From positions 138,211,697 through 138,275,696 of the forward strand of contig NC_073627.1 in assembly GCF_029407905.1 (NCBI RefSeq): a stretch of 64,000 bases of DNA. Reading direction: 5' to 3'. Origin of the DNA: Bubalus kerabau. Its lineage: Eukaryota; Chordata; Mammalia; Artiodactyla; Bovidae. The number at the start of each line of letters is the position of its first letter. Positions within the stretch are counted from its first letter, which is position 1. Below are positions 31,086-41,879 of the stretch, piece after piece. The notes below the pieces were generated by a model, which worked only from the letters and a program-made list of their open reading frames with translations, was not told the origin of the DNA and did not search any database. Made by a program: the position numbers and the translations under genes.

Positions 31086-31696
31086 TGACCTTCTGAGGTT
31101 CCCAAGGGACAGAGGGCGTGTTGTCTGTCTTCTCCCCTGAGGCTCCTACGTGATGGACCTTGGTTGTGAGCTAACTGATGAGGAGAGGGGTGTGCAGGAG
31201 ACGCAGAGGTGGGTCCTCTTAGCCCTGATTCCCCGCAGCTGGGCGACAGGCTGGTCCCTGGGACTAGGAGAGAAAATGACGAGCTGAAGCAGGAGAGAGT
31301 CCGGGAGCAAACAGAATGGAAAGGAAGCAGAATGAGGGGGCGGAGAGGGAGGATGGAGAGAGAACGCTGCCAAATGTACCGGAAATGGTTTATTTGCTGC
31401 AGACGCCCCTGCCTCCCAAAGCCACAAGCTTTTCCTCCTAGAAGTCACTTTGTCTCTCTCTCCTCAAGTGCTCTTTCGGGGGGCAGAATCTGCTTTACTA
31501 TAGGATATGGAAGTGGAAGTTCTTAAGGTGACATTTCCTAAGCTAAGGAGCTGGGAGAGGGGTGGGGTGATAAGAAAAGGTGCTCCTGAGCTAATGGGGT
31601 GGCTTAGCCTAGGCTCCTGTTTCATCCACCAAGGCAGATGTTGGCTGCCCTCCAATCCCTTCCCTGACTGGCTGCTGGCCTGTCTATATGAGTATG
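31086..31696. other. Unique-looking sequence
   Basis: Open frames at 31209-31526 (plus) and 31448-31146 (minus) overlap and have no recognisable domain. Confidence 0.45.
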
Positions 31697-31907
31697 CTTG
31701 CATACTCAGTCTCTCAGTCACATCTGACTCTTTGGGACTCTGTGGACTGTAGCCCACCAGGTTCCTCTGTCCATAGGATTTCCCAGGCACGAATACTGGA
31801 GTGATTTGCCATTTCCTTCTCCAGGAGATCTTCCAATCCAGGAATTGAACCCATATCTCCTGCATCGTCAGGTGGATGCTTTATCACCGAGCCACCTGGG
31901 AAACCCT
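31697..31907 (-). mobile_element. Bov-tA SINE
   Basis: Full length and reversed, with 'gcatactcagtctctcagtc' at its 3' end. Flanks CTATATGAGTA and CTATATAGGAGTA suggest a TSD with a small insertion. Confidence 0.92.
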
Positions 31908-31919
31908 ATATAGGAGTAC

Positions 31920-32130
31920 ACCCTCCATCGATTGATTGTCCAACATGTGCCAGAAACTTCCAACACATCACCTTTCTTAAGATTATTCTCATCTATTGAG
32001 GTAGGTATTATCACTTCCATTTTACAGATGAGTGATCTGCGGCTCTGAGAGGTTAAGCAGTATGCCTTGGGTCACACAGTGTTAAGAGGCAAAGCCAGTT
32101 TTTCAGCTCCACCTCTGCCTGGCTCCAAAG
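31920..32130 (-). mobile_element. MIR SINE
   Basis: The reversed MIR core is clear ('ccattttacagatgagtgat', 'gagaggttaagcagtatgcc', 'ttgggtcacacagtgttaag'). Confidence 0.8.
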
Positions 32131-32239
32131 CCATTCTTTATGGTGCTTGATGCAATTCAAGTGTTCTTTGATTTTGTCTCCAAAATGTGTCCTGATTCTG
32201 TCTAACTCCCTTCATATACCTGAATACATCCAGGCTGGG

Positions 32240-32690
32240 CCAGCATCATCTTTTAACTGGCAATCTGCAATAGCTTCTTAACTGATTACCCTGTTTCTGC
32301 TTTTGTCTCCAATGTGCTCTCCAGAGGGCTCTAGAGAAATGATCTTAAAAGGTAAATTGGTTTAGGACACAACCTCCCCATAAAACTCAAGTGCTTCCTG
32401 GTGCACTTGAGCTCAAATCTGGAACCCAAGATTTGAGCTGGCTCAGTGGTCTCTGAGGGTCTGAAACTCATGACGCAGTTTATTAGTAACATGGTCTTCT
32501 TGACTTAGCATGATCCAGCCACACTGGACATTCAGTTCTTTTCTATCGCAGAACCTTAGCACATGCTGTGGTTTCCGGATTGAGGATGTTCCCTCTAATC
32601 TGCATCTGGCTAATTCTTAATCATTAGTTTGGGTTGTAGCTGAAAGGTCTTTTCCTTCTAGAGAGGAGACCTTTCCTGACGCCCTCAACT
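32240..32690 (+). mobile_element. L2 LINE fragment
   Basis: The pattern 'tagcttcttaactgattacc', '..gatccagccacactggac..' and 'gagaggagacctttcctgac' follows the L2 3' region. No usable frame. Confidence 0.6.
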
Positions 32691-33650
32691 GAAAGAAATC
32701 AAATTTGTGCTTGGAGCTTCTCCATCAGCAAAGAGGGAAACGGGATGAGTTACAAAGGTCTCATTGTCAGAAGGGAGAGAACATGCTAGCTCTTTATGGG
32801 TGAGAATTTCCTTTGGCACTAAATCCCTTCCCTCGGATTCATAAACTAATGTAAATGGCAGATTGTCCTCAACATAAATCATATGATGGAGAGAGGCCTG
32901 GATGGACCGCTCTGTGTGGGAGGACTTGCCCAGGGAGGCTTCACAGAGGAGACAGGTAAGACCTCTCCCTTGTGGATGGAAAGATCTGGATTAGCTAGAA
33001 GGGAAGAGAGCCTGGCTACGGCTTGATGAAGCAAGGGAATGAAAACACTGAAAGACTAGTGTGTAGCAGACACCTGGTATGAATACATCTTAGCTTGGGT
33101 TTTTCTAGTCCTCAAAGATTACTTAGTAATGCAGGCCTCTGCTGTGGTATCCAGTGTGGTTTTTAGGTTAATCCACAAAGGACCTAATCCCTGCCCACCT
33201 CCTGTGTCCACTTCCTTTTTATCCACCCAAATGTTTCACCAACTCTGTCTAGCAGGGCCAGGACTAGGGTGTGGCAAGGGAGGTGCTGAGGGCACTTAGT
33301 GGGTGAGCCAAGCTTAAGGATCTGCTCAAATTGTTCACCCTGGGACACTAACTCCCGTGGGCCTGACCTCAGCCAATCAGGCCACTGAAAAAAAAAAAAG
33401 CAACAGAAACCTCGATTCAAGTGTGTGGGGAGGAAGTAGAGAGGGCCACTAGAAGAAGGCCAGGAGTTGGACACATTCATTCAAAAGTGCTTTCCAAAAA
33501 CATCTGACTTAGTTTCTTTACATTGTCAGGAAGGCTTTTAAAGCCCAGCTGCCTCTTATTAATCCTGTTTGGGCTGATCCCCTTCCCGCCAACCTTGCTT
33601 TCGGGCTGTGCCAGCATAAACGGCCCGGTGGAAGTGGAGAGCACACCGAG
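32691..33650. other. Unique-looking sequence
   Basis: About 960 bp with no recognised repeat except an A-run at 33388-33399. Open frames on the minus strand at 33480-33184 and 33710-33477 have no recognisable domain. Confidence 0.5.
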
Positions 33651-33658
33651 TGACGTCA
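33651..33658. promoter_or_regulatory. Perfect CRE, TGACGTCA
   Basis: A full palindromic cAMP-response element with its CpG, in non-repeat sequence with a mild local CpG rise (33585-33660). A CAGCTG E-box follows at 33693-33698 within the 7-bp inverted repeat CTCAGCT/AGCTGAG (33682-33688, 33694-33700). Binding is inferred. Confidence 0.45.
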
Positions 33659-33894
33659 GTGGCTGGGTCTGGGCTTCAGATCTCAGCTCAAGCAGCTGAG
33701 AACACAGCACCTTGGTCCCCTTCCAGGGAGGCTAGAAAAGGCTCTACCCATTGCCCTCAAAGGCCTGTAAGGCTTGGGGGGATCAGAGGATGGATCGAGA
33801 GCCTGCAGGGTGCCTACACTGGGTGACTTAAGAGGTGGCCTGTTGACTCCAGGGTCATAAGTTGTTCTTAGCATGAGGTAGGGAAAGGAGCATG
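33659..33894. other. Unique-looking sequence
   Basis: No other feature recognised. Confidence 0.4.
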
Positions 33895-34345
33895 GGTCTG
33901 GGGGCTCACAGAGCCCTGAGTCTGAATGTAGACAATTTTCTAATTGTATGACCTTTGGCAAGTTAACCAATATCTCTGAACAGTGTTTCCTCAATGGCAT
34001 GATGTGAATAATGACACCAGTACCCACATAAGGGCTTCCCAGGTGGCTCAGTAGATAAAAGAATCTGCCTGCAATGCAGGAGACACAAGAGATGTGTGTT
34101 TGATCCCTGGGTCTGGAAGATCCCCCAGAGAAGGGATGGCAACCCACTCCAGTATTCTTGTTTGGAGAAATCCATGGACAAAGGAGCCTGGTGGGTTACA
34201 GTCCATGGGGTTGCAAAGAGTTGAACACCACTGAAGTGACTGAACACAGCACACTCACCTAAGAGGGTTGTTGTTGGGATTAAAATGTTTCTTTATGTAA
34301 AGGGCTCAGCACAGAGAAGGTCTGGTGCATAATAGAGGCTCAATA
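33895..34345 (+). mobile_element. MIR SINE, split by a Bov-tA SINE
   Basis: The MIR parts are 33895-34032 ('gtatgacctttggcaagtta') and 34264-34345 ('gggttgttgttgggattaaa', 'gaggctcaataaatgct'). Confidence 0.82.
34033..34252 (+). mobile_element. Bov-tA SINE
   Basis: Full length, inside MIR. Flanks ACCCACATAAG (34022-34032) and ACTCACCTAAG (34253-34263) match at 9 of 11 positions. Confidence 0.92.
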
Positions 34346-34351
34346 AATGCT

Positions 34352-34511
34352 ACCTCCCTCTTTCCCTCTCCTCTCCCTGCTCCTGTTCATCTTTCGTCCC
34401 TCCCTCCTTCCTTTCCTTCTTCTCTTCCTTCCTTTCTTCCTCCACCCCTCCCTTCTCCCCTCCTGCCCATTTTCCCTCTTTCCCTTTCCCCCTTCCCCTT
34501 TTTCTTCTCTG
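34352..34511. repeat. Polypyrimidine tract
   Basis: About 160 bases of nearly pure C/T on plus, starting just after the MIR end. The minus-strand frame 34767-34387 is largely Arg/Glu/Gly/Lys low complexity and is not a gene. Confidence 0.9.
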
Positions 34512-34675
34512 TCAGAGAAAGCTGACACCTAACAGTCTGTGGGAATGAGGTGGGCCAAAATGAACAAGGAACACACACCCTGGAAGCCTTAGGAATCAGA
34601 AGCATTGGCATTTCAGTACCGAAGGGGAAAAAAAGTAGAAGGGTCAGTGGAAAGTCTGCCCAAAGAACACTTAGG

Positions 34676-35125
34676 GGGACTCCCCTGGTGGTCCAGTGGT
34701 TAAGAATCCAACTTGCAATGCAGAGGATGTGGGTTTGATCCCTGGTCAAAGAACTAAGATCCCACATGTGCGTGCATGTGTGCTAAGTTGCTTCAGTCAT
34801 GTTCGACTCTTTGCAACCCTATGGACAGTAGCCCTCCAGGCTCTTCTGTCCATGGGATTCTCCAGGCAAGAATACTGCCGTGCTCTCCCCCAGGGGATCT
34901 TCCTGACCCAGGAATATTCCTGACCCAGGGGTCTGAACCAGCATCTCTTACATTTCCTGCATTGGCAGGTGGATTCTTTACCACTTGCACCACCTGGGAA
35001 GCCGTAAGATCTCAGATGCCTCAGGGCAACTAAGCCCATGCACTGAGCCCACTGAAATTGCATGCCAGAGAGTCTGTGTGCAGCAAAAAAGACCTGATGC
35101 AGCCAAAAATAAATAAATAAGTATT
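34676..35125 (+). mobile_element. CHR-type SINE, split by a Bov-tA SINE
   Basis: Head and B-box part at 34676-34768 ('cccctggtggtccagtggtt'); remainder at 35005-35125 ('agacctgatgcagccaaaaa') with an AAATA-type tail. Confidence 0.88.
34769..35004 (-). mobile_element. Bov-tA SINE with an internal repeat
   Basis: Inserted in the CHR element. TSD: TAAGATCCCACATG (34755-34768) and TAAGATCTCAGATG (35005-35018), 12 of 14. TTCCTGACCCAGG occurs twice at about 34900-34930, an internal tandem gain. Confidence 0.92.
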
Positions 35126-35587
35126 TTTATTTTAAAAAAGAATACTTGGATACTCATATTCTCTCTTCAGGTATCCAGGCAAGTGCCTCTCTCCCTGCTT
35201 CTCACCAGCAATGCTCCCATCAAGCTTGTAGACTTAGTCTGGCATTCATGTAATGTGCTAAAAACACAAGGGAAGATTTGCAGCCTGAACATTGAGATTC
35301 CCTTATCCCCTTCTGCTGCTGTATCCACTCAATGCAGGTGGCCAGGTGAGGAGAGTGGAGGCTGTATTCTGGGAAAACTGTCCTGTTTCAGACAGACTGA
35401 ACAGAACAGATGGATCCTCGCTGAAGCTCTGGTGAAGCTCACCAGGCAATTAGTCCTGCCCACGCATGAGAAACCTCTAATAAATGCTTCATTTCTCGCC
35501 ATTAGGTATGAAAAGAAGCCAAGAATCACCAAAATTTGAGGCAAGTCCAGGTCAAACATTTGATGATTAGGAGCTCAAGAGGGAGAG
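35126..35587. other. Unique-looking sequence with a 118-residue open frame
   Basis: The plus frame 35183-35539 lies outside recognised repeats, but I recognise no domain, signal peptide or membrane segment. A pyrimidine tract with AG precedes it (about 35160-35170), with no matching donor. I do not call a gene. Confidence 0.3.
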
Positions 35588-36330
35588 AAAAAAAAAAAAA
35601 AAAAGAAAATCGAGGGGTTAATTATCAAAGAAATGAGAACAAAATTTTCAAAGCATCTAAAGTCTTGGATTTCCAGTCCAAAAAGACTCAGTGAGTGTTT
35701 AGCATAATAGGATGAAAGAAAGGTCTCATGCAGAGCACATAATTTCGAAATATAAGGACCCTGCCAGAGAGGAACAAAGCAGATTATATACAAAGGACCA
35801 GAAATCAGAATGGTGAAAAAATTCTCAAACATTTGATAATGATACAGCAGTGCCGTCATTGTTCTGAGGGAATCATGATTTCCCGCCTATAATCCTAGTT
35901 CTAACAAAACGACCAGTCAAGACTCAAAGGCAGATCTCAAAAAAATGTGCCTTCCTGAACCCTGTTTTGAGAAAGCAGCTGTGGGAAGTGCTCTACCAAA
36001 TGAGGATGTAAACCAAAAATATAGGAAGACTTGGAATCTAGGAATCACAGACAATAAAACCGATGAAAGTAAAGGAAATTTAAAAGCTGACTGTAAAGGG
36101 AAGCTCAAGACAATAGTGGAGAACAGCCTAGAGCAATCCTTCCGTATGAAACTGATGATGGGAGGTTGCATGAGGGAAATGTAATAAGTGGTAGATTTCT
36201 TTGTGCATTTCACTGTATTGAGAGTTTTACTATTCTTTTGGAAAATGTGGGCTGAATTAGAGATAGATACTAGAAAGGTAGATTGGAAAAAGAAGCATTT
36301 ATGCAAAATAAAATATGTACAAGGGAAAAC
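35588..36330 (+). pseudogene. HAL1-like / L1 ORF1-related relic
   Basis: After an A-run at 35588-35604, the order 'ccagagaggaacaaagcaga', 'acaaaggaccagaaatcaga', 'ttctgagggaatcatgattt' and 'ctaccaaatgaggatgtaaa' parallels the C-terminal half of an L1 ORF1-type protein as found in HAL1 elements. A 79-residue frame survives (35945-36184), with stops and gaps elsewhere. The match is by memory of the family. Confidence 0.5.
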
Positions 36331-36339
36331 ATTATCATA

Positions 36340-36516
36340 GTACATGGACTGTAGCCTGCCAGGCTCCTCTGTCCATGGGATTTTCCAGGCAAAAATAGTG
36401 GAGTGGGTTGCCATTTCCTACTCCAGGGGATCTTCCCAACCCAGGAATTGAACCCTCATCTCTTACTTCTCCTGCATTGGCAGGTAGATTCTTTACCACT
36501 GCACCCCTGGGAAGCC
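36340..36516 (-). mobile_element. Bov-tA SINE, 3' end missing
   Basis: Reversed; it starts in the middle of the BovA body ('catggactgtagcctgccag') and runs to the head ('gggaagccc'). Confidence 0.9.
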
Positions 36517-36900
36517 CAAATATATAGATATGTTAATATAACTGTTGAATAATAATTTCACCACTAAGCATGATATAACTATATGAGGAGGATAGAGGGA
36601 GGGAAAAGGGATGTTATATGTCTGGTGGGAGATGGTGAGGGGTTGGAGAGAGAAATGAATGCTTGCCGACTATCATAGGAAGAGAAAAGATAATGTCAAA
36701 ATATATAAAAAGTTAAAATAGAATGTAAATGGACTATTTAGAAAAGTGAGGATTATTGAAAAATTGTGAAGACATAGCACTGTTTGACTTCAAAAGCTAT
36801 GCTTGTATATAACTTAAGATTTCAAAATGGGAAGTGAGGAGTGTTTATTGCACAGTTGGGCTGTGAAGACCATCAATTAGAAGAGGGCTCTTGAGTCATA
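36517..36900. other. Unassigned AT-rich sequence
   Basis: It may continue the HAL1-like relic; not resolvable by eye. Confidence 0.35.
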
Positions 36901-38170
36901 GTGACTTTTTTTTTTAAGGAAGGAAAAGCTCAGGTGCATTTATAACCTAAAATCTGAGGGGAATGAGAGACAGAAGATCCTGAAAAAAGCAGAGAATTAA
37001 TGTTGCAGGATAGGATCTAAAGCAGAGAAAGGTGGAGGAATTCACCTCAGAAGAAAGGTCTAGAGAAGGAAGGGTTGGTATAGACACGGACTCATTTGGG
37101 ATGCTGCGAGAGCTCTCACACCTATTTTCTTTGTGAAATAAGAGGCAAAACACATAGATAGAGTGAAGATACTATTAGGGAGAGAGTTTAAGGACAGTGT
37201 TGGACACATTACTATAGTGACTAGGGACAGAGAGCTGATCTGGGCAGGTAACAGGGTATCTGAGCAGACTTGAGAGTTCATCTGAGAATTGAAACTATGC
37301 CTTTGGAATGGCAAACCTTCCCAGCTGTGAATTTTTTCTAGTCACCTCTGCAGTCCTGGGGAACATGCATTTTGGAATACTGGAGATTTTCTAGATGAGG
37401 AGAGCAGCAGGACAGGACCAAGGAGCTGCAGGCGATGGAGAGAAGTGATTGATAACCTGTTGTGTAGGGTCTGGTCTGGAGAATCTGGTCTAGAGGAAGG
37501 AGGAGATGAAGCAGAGAACAGACTGGGGTAAAAGAGTGCAAGGGCTTGGTGCACTCTGTGAAGATGGAGAGTAAAGTTGGAGGAAAGAGAGCAGGGGAGC
37601 TCAAGGACAGGTGTTGTCATTGGATGTGGACCCCTAGAGTCTAAGAGGCTAAGATTTTGGCAGGGAGGCAGTTCCAGCATGCACTGTTGACTTAAAGATG
37701 ATGAAGCCGGGGTGCTGGATGGGTCGTCTGAGGGCAGTGTTAAGGTGAGGAGAAACTAGTGAGCCAGTTGTCACTGGGATGAGTGGAGGTAGATTTATGA
37801 GAAGGCCAGGCAGAGAGTGGTAGAGCCAGATAGCAAGATGGTCAAGGAGAAGAACTTTCAAAAATGAAAATGACAAGTTGAGAGTGTATCCTGCCTCTAG
37901 AATATGGGACTTGGGAATGTGTACACTCCACATCCTAGAGGGTTGTAAGGGAAGTGATATCCTTGGGGAAGGGTCAACGTCAGCTATGGCAGGTTGGTGG
38001 TGGGAGCACCTTTCAAAAGTGTGCCTGGGGTTTCTAGACTTTGAAAATATCGGGAGGGAGGTTATCAGAGAGCAGATGAGTCAGCTGAGAGGCAGAGGGG
38101 GATGTGTCGTAAATGAGGTCAAGGAGATGAGAGGCATGGAACTAACTGATTTTAAGGGTTTGATTTAAAA
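36901..38170. other. Purine-rich unassigned block
   Basis: About 1.27 kb rich in A and G on the plus strand, with no repeat that I can name. Several 60-112 residue frames lie on the minus strand (for example 37680-37342, 37604-37338, 37933-37649), mostly overlapping and rich in Ser/Leu/Pro, as pyrimidine-rich DNA gives. It could be an old degraded element. Confidence 0.4.
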
Positions 38171-38602
38171 ACTCTGATGCAGAAACATTTTGCTTTATTG
38201 GAAGAGAAATAGACCTACAGATGAGGTGGGGAGAAGGGCAAAGTCTAATGCCCTTAGTGGCACCCAACATGGAAAACAAGCAAACAAATGGAATAAATGC
38301 TACTCATGTCAGAGAAGAAGGGGGTTCCTGCACTGTTGAGTTGGCTGGAATCCTACTTGTTATTTCAGTTTAATTTTTTAAAAAGGGATAACACAAAGCT
38401 AGCAGCTTCTGATTAGCATGATTAAGGTCAGATTATTCAATGACAAGGGTAGGTCTAAGAATCTTGTTTTTCTCCAGGACTAAAATCAGGTTAGGAATCT
38501 TAGGATGGTATTTTCCTTGAGGTGGGGTTCTAGTAAAATGAATTTTGTTATCTCCTGGAACTGCCCATATGGGGCTTCCTAAACTTACTCTTTGATTCCC
38601 AC
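38171..38602. other. Unassigned
   Basis: No feature recognised. Confidence 0.4.
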
Positions 38603-38617
38603 CATTTAGTATTTTCT

Positions 38618-38840
38618 GGGCCTCCCAGGTGGTGCTAGTGGGAAAGAACCTGCCTGCCAATACAGGAGACATAAGAGATGGGTGTTCAAGCCTTGGGTTG
38701 GTAAGATCCCCTGGAGGAGCCCATGGCAACCCAGTAGTATTCTTGCTTGAAGAATCCCATGGACAGAGGCTCTGGCAGCCTATAGCCCACAGGGTTGAGA
38801 AGAGTCAGATGGGACTGAAGTGACTTAGCATGCACAAGTG
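38618..38840 (+). mobile_element. Bov-tA SINE
   Basis: Full length, perfect 15-bp TSD CATTTAGTATTTTCT at 38603-38617 and 38841-38855. The next SINE has inserted at the edge of the right-hand TSD. Confidence 0.95.
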
Positions 38841-38867
38841 CATTTAGTATTTTCTAGGGTTTCTCCC

Positions 38868-39140
38868 CGGAGAAGGCAATGGCACCCCACTCCAGTACTC
38901 TTGCCTGGAAGATCCCATGGATGGAGGAGCCTGGTAGGCTGCAGTCCATGGGGTCGCTAAGAGTCGGACACGACAGAGCGACTTCACTTTCACTTTTATG
39001 CATTGGAGAAGGAAATGTCAACCCACTCCAGTGTTCTTGCCTGGAGAATCCCGGGGACGGGGGAGCCTGGTGGGCTGCCGTCTATGGGGTCTCACAGAGT
39101 CGGACACGACTGAAGCGACTTAGCATAGCATAGCATAGCA
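38868..39140 (+). mobile_element. BOV-A2 SINE with (TAGCA)4 tail
   Basis: BovA dimer, perfect 13-bp TSD TAGGGTTTCTCCC at 38855-38867 and 39141-39153. The tail is four TAGCA units at 39121-39140. It is rich in retained CpG, so young. Confidence 0.95.
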
Positions 39141-39153
39141 TAGGGTTTCTCCC

Positions 39154-39329
39154 AGCTTTCCTTGACAGAATTCTACCCTCCTCCATGCCATTCCCTGCCT
39201 CCTGGGACTGCTTTAAGTTAATCACACACCTGGGGGGATTAATATCACCACAAATTCATGAAAACTTGCTTCTTACTTCAACAAGAAAAACAGAGGCCAA
39301 AAGGATGATCTTTATAAATATTGTTTTAA
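39154..39329. other. Unassigned
   Basis: No feature recognised. Confidence 0.4.
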
Positions 39330-39962
39330 AATTAATTTTTATTGGAGTATAGTTGATTTACAATGTCATATTAGTTTCTGCTGTACAGCAAAGTGAATCA
39401 GATACACATTTCCATAGATCCACTATTTTTTATATTCTTTTCCCATATAGGTCATTACAGAGTATTGTGTCAAGTTCTCTCTGCTACACAGTAGGTCCTT
39501 ATTAGCCATCTACTTTATATATAATAGTGTTGTTGTTATTGTTCAGTTGCTCAGTCATGTCTGAGTCTTTGCAATTGAGTGGACTGCAGCATGCCAGGCT
39601 TCCTGTCCTTCACTGTCTCCCGAAGTTTGCTCAAACTCATGTCCATTAAGTCTGTGATGCTGTCCAACCATCTTCTGTTGCCACCTTCTCCTCCTGTCCT
39701 CAATCTTTCCCAGTGTAGTGTGTATATGTTAGTCCCAATCTCCCAATTTATTCCTCTCCCCTCCTTTCCCCTTTGGTAACCATAAGGTTGTTTTCTACAT
39801 CTGTAACTCTATTTCTGCTTTGTAAATAAGTTCATTTGTATCTTTTTTTTTTAGATTCCACAAATAAGTGATATCATATGATACTTGTCTTTGTCTGACT
39901 TATTTCACTCAGTATGACAATCTCTAGGTCCATCTATGTTGCTGCAAATGGCATTATTTCAG
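39330..39962 (-). mobile_element. L1 3' end, split by BovB
   Basis: Parts 39330-39526 ('ttattggagtatagttgatt') and 39714-39962 ('cactcagtatgacaatctct') are continuous L1 3' sequence once the BovB piece is removed. Confidence 0.9.
39527..39713 (-). mobile_element. BovB 3'-end fragment inside L1
   Basis: 187 bp with a TTG repeat tail at the left; the body runs up to 'cctcaatctttcccag'. AGTGT flanks both ends, too short to call a TSD firmly. Confidence 0.88.
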
Positions 39963-40159
39963 AAGAGCTACCATATGATCAATATCCTTTAAACTTTCTT
40001 AAAACCTTTTATAATTTATCTGAAGCTTTACTTTTCTTGCTGTTTTCTTTTCCTTTTTTTTCTTGCTGTTTTCTGCTGGTTCAAAGCTTACTTGTGCTTC
40101 ACATCCAGATCAAGGGCTTTATGAATGTTTTAGGTCCAACCTCCTTTCTAATCAGGCGC
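39963..40159. other. Unassigned
   Basis: No feature recognised. Confidence 0.35.
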
Positions 40160-40327
40160 GCGTGGTTATAGCTCGCCAGGCTCCTCTGTGAATTGTATTC
40201 TCCAAACAAGAATACTGGAGTGGGTTGCCATTTCCTCCTCCAGGGGATCTTCCTGACTCAGGGATTGAACCTGGGTCTCCTGCATTGCAGGCAGATTTTT
40301 TATCATCTGAACCACCAGGGGAAGTCT
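40160..40327 (-). mobile_element. Bov-tA SINE, 3' end missing
   Basis: Reversed; begins at 'cgtggttatagctcgccagg' and includes the head ('accaccaggggaagtc'). Confidence 0.88.
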
Positions 40328-40734
40328 ATTGCATCAGGTACTACTGTGTTAATCAACCCCTCTACCTCCTCCCTGTCTTGGCTAATATCCTCAGTCTTTC
40401 TTAACAGTTCCTTCCTCTAAGTCTATAAACATAGTCAATTCTTCCCCATTCTAACAACACTAAGGTTTCCCAAACCCCCCTTTGGCCTCTGACCCACTTA
40501 GTCACTTTTCTCTTTCAGTCTGCTATTGAGTGGCACTTCTGGAAACCAATGTCTCCTGAGTGGCTCTATACAGGGGGTATTTATTATTATTATTATTTGT
40601 TCTGGTTTTTCTCTAGCTTCCTTCTGAATCTGGCACTATGGATGACTCTCATTTTCTTAAAGTGTTATCTTTCAGCTTCCAGAACTTACAGTCTCCTGAT
40701 TTTTCTGTTACTTTTTCAATTATTATTATTTTTT
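40328..40734. other. Unassigned, possibly an L2-type relic
   Basis: Pyrimidine-rich sequence with a TTA repeat at 40581-40599. An L2-like origin is possible but not supported. Confidence 0.3.
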
Positions 40735-41430
40735 GAAATTAATTTTTATTGGAGTATAGTTGCTTTACAAGATTGTGTTAGTTTCTGCTGTACCACAACA
40801 TGAATCAGCTATATTATACATATATCCCCCTTTTCTAGAGCCTCCCTCCCACAGCCTCCCCCCACCCCCGCCCCCAGCCATCCTAGCCCTTTAGGTCATC
40901 ACAGAGCACTGAGCTGAGCTCGCTGTGCTATACAGCAGCTTCCCACTAGCTATCTATTTTACACATGGTAAAATATGTGCAAAATAGTGTATATGCTTTT
41001 GAACTGTGGTGTTGGTGAAGAGTCTTGAGAGTCCCATAGACTGCAAGGAGATCCAACCAGTCCATTCTAAAGGAGATCAGTCCTGGGTGTTCTTTGGAAG
41101 GAATGATGCTAAAGCTGAAACTCCAGTACTTTTGCAACCCATGCGAAGAGTTGACTCATTGGAAAAGACTCTGATGCTGGGAGGGATTGGGGGCAGGAGG
41201 AAAAGGGGACGACAGAGAACGAGATGGCTGGATGGCATCACCGACTCGATGGACGTGAGTTTGAGTGAACTCTGGGAGTTGGTGATGGACAGGGAGGCCT
41301 GGCATGCTGCAATTCATGGGGTTGCAAAGAGTCGGACATGACTGATCGACTGAACTGAACTGAGCTGAGTGTATATAATCAGTGCTACTCTCTTAATTCA
41401 TCCCACCCTCTCCTTCCTTTCCCACCACTT
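40735..41430 (-). mobile_element. L1 3' end, split by BovB
   Basis: Parts 40735-40994 and 41368-41430. The G+C-rich segment 'cccacccccgcccccagcca' near 40860-40882 is within the L1 part. Confidence 0.85.
40995..41367 (+). mobile_element. BovB 3'-end fragment inside L1
   Basis: 373 bp, perfect 9-bp TSD AGTGTATAT (40986-40994, 41368-41376). The frame 41006-41341 encodes the last 111 residues region (KRGRQRTRWLDGITDSMD). Confidence 0.93.
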
Positions 41431-41644
41431 TCTAATTATCAATGTCTCCCTTAGGAGCTCCTCTTGGGTGCCACTTTCAAGGGTCTGGGTTCACCCTTGG
41501 GGCCCATCCTTGGCTCACTGCCCTTCTTCCTGGAAGAAATCATCCATACGTAGGACTTCAGTTACCACCTGGATGTAGGTAACATCCATGTCTCCCCAGG
41601 GCATACTGGATATGTATATTCCATTGCATCTCTACTTGAGGTCT
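41431..41644. other. Unassigned
   Basis: No feature recognised. Confidence 0.4.
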
Positions 41645-41847
41645 CATGAAGTGAAGTGAAAGTGAAAGTTGTTCAGTTGTGTCTGACTCTGCAACTCCAT
41701 GGACTATACAGTCCATGGAATTCTCTAGGGCAGAATACTGGAGTCGGTAGCCTTTGCCTTCTCCAGGGGAATCTTCCCGATCCAGGAATCGAACCGGGAT
41801 CTCCTGCATTGCAGATGTGTTCTTTACCAACTGAGCTATCAGGATCA
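41645..41847 (-). mobile_element. Bov-tA SINE
   Basis: Full length and reversed, with a GAAGTGAA-type repeat tail at 41647-41668. Confidence 0.92.
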
Positions 41848-41879
41848 TGGACACCTCAATTCAGCATCTTCAATACTTG

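Noticed and set aside
34340..34767. Arg/Gly/Glu-rich frames near the second C/T tract
   Set aside because: Low-complexity translation of the tract; no gene signals.
35183..35539. 118-residue frame in non-repeat sequence
   Set aside because: No domain, no codon pattern evident, no matching splice donor or poly(A) signal; length is not exceptional in 64 kb.
39120..39140. Direct repeats that might suggest a CRISPR-like array
   Set aside because: It is a short TAGCA tail of a BOV-A2 SINE; no spacers, and the genome is mammalian.
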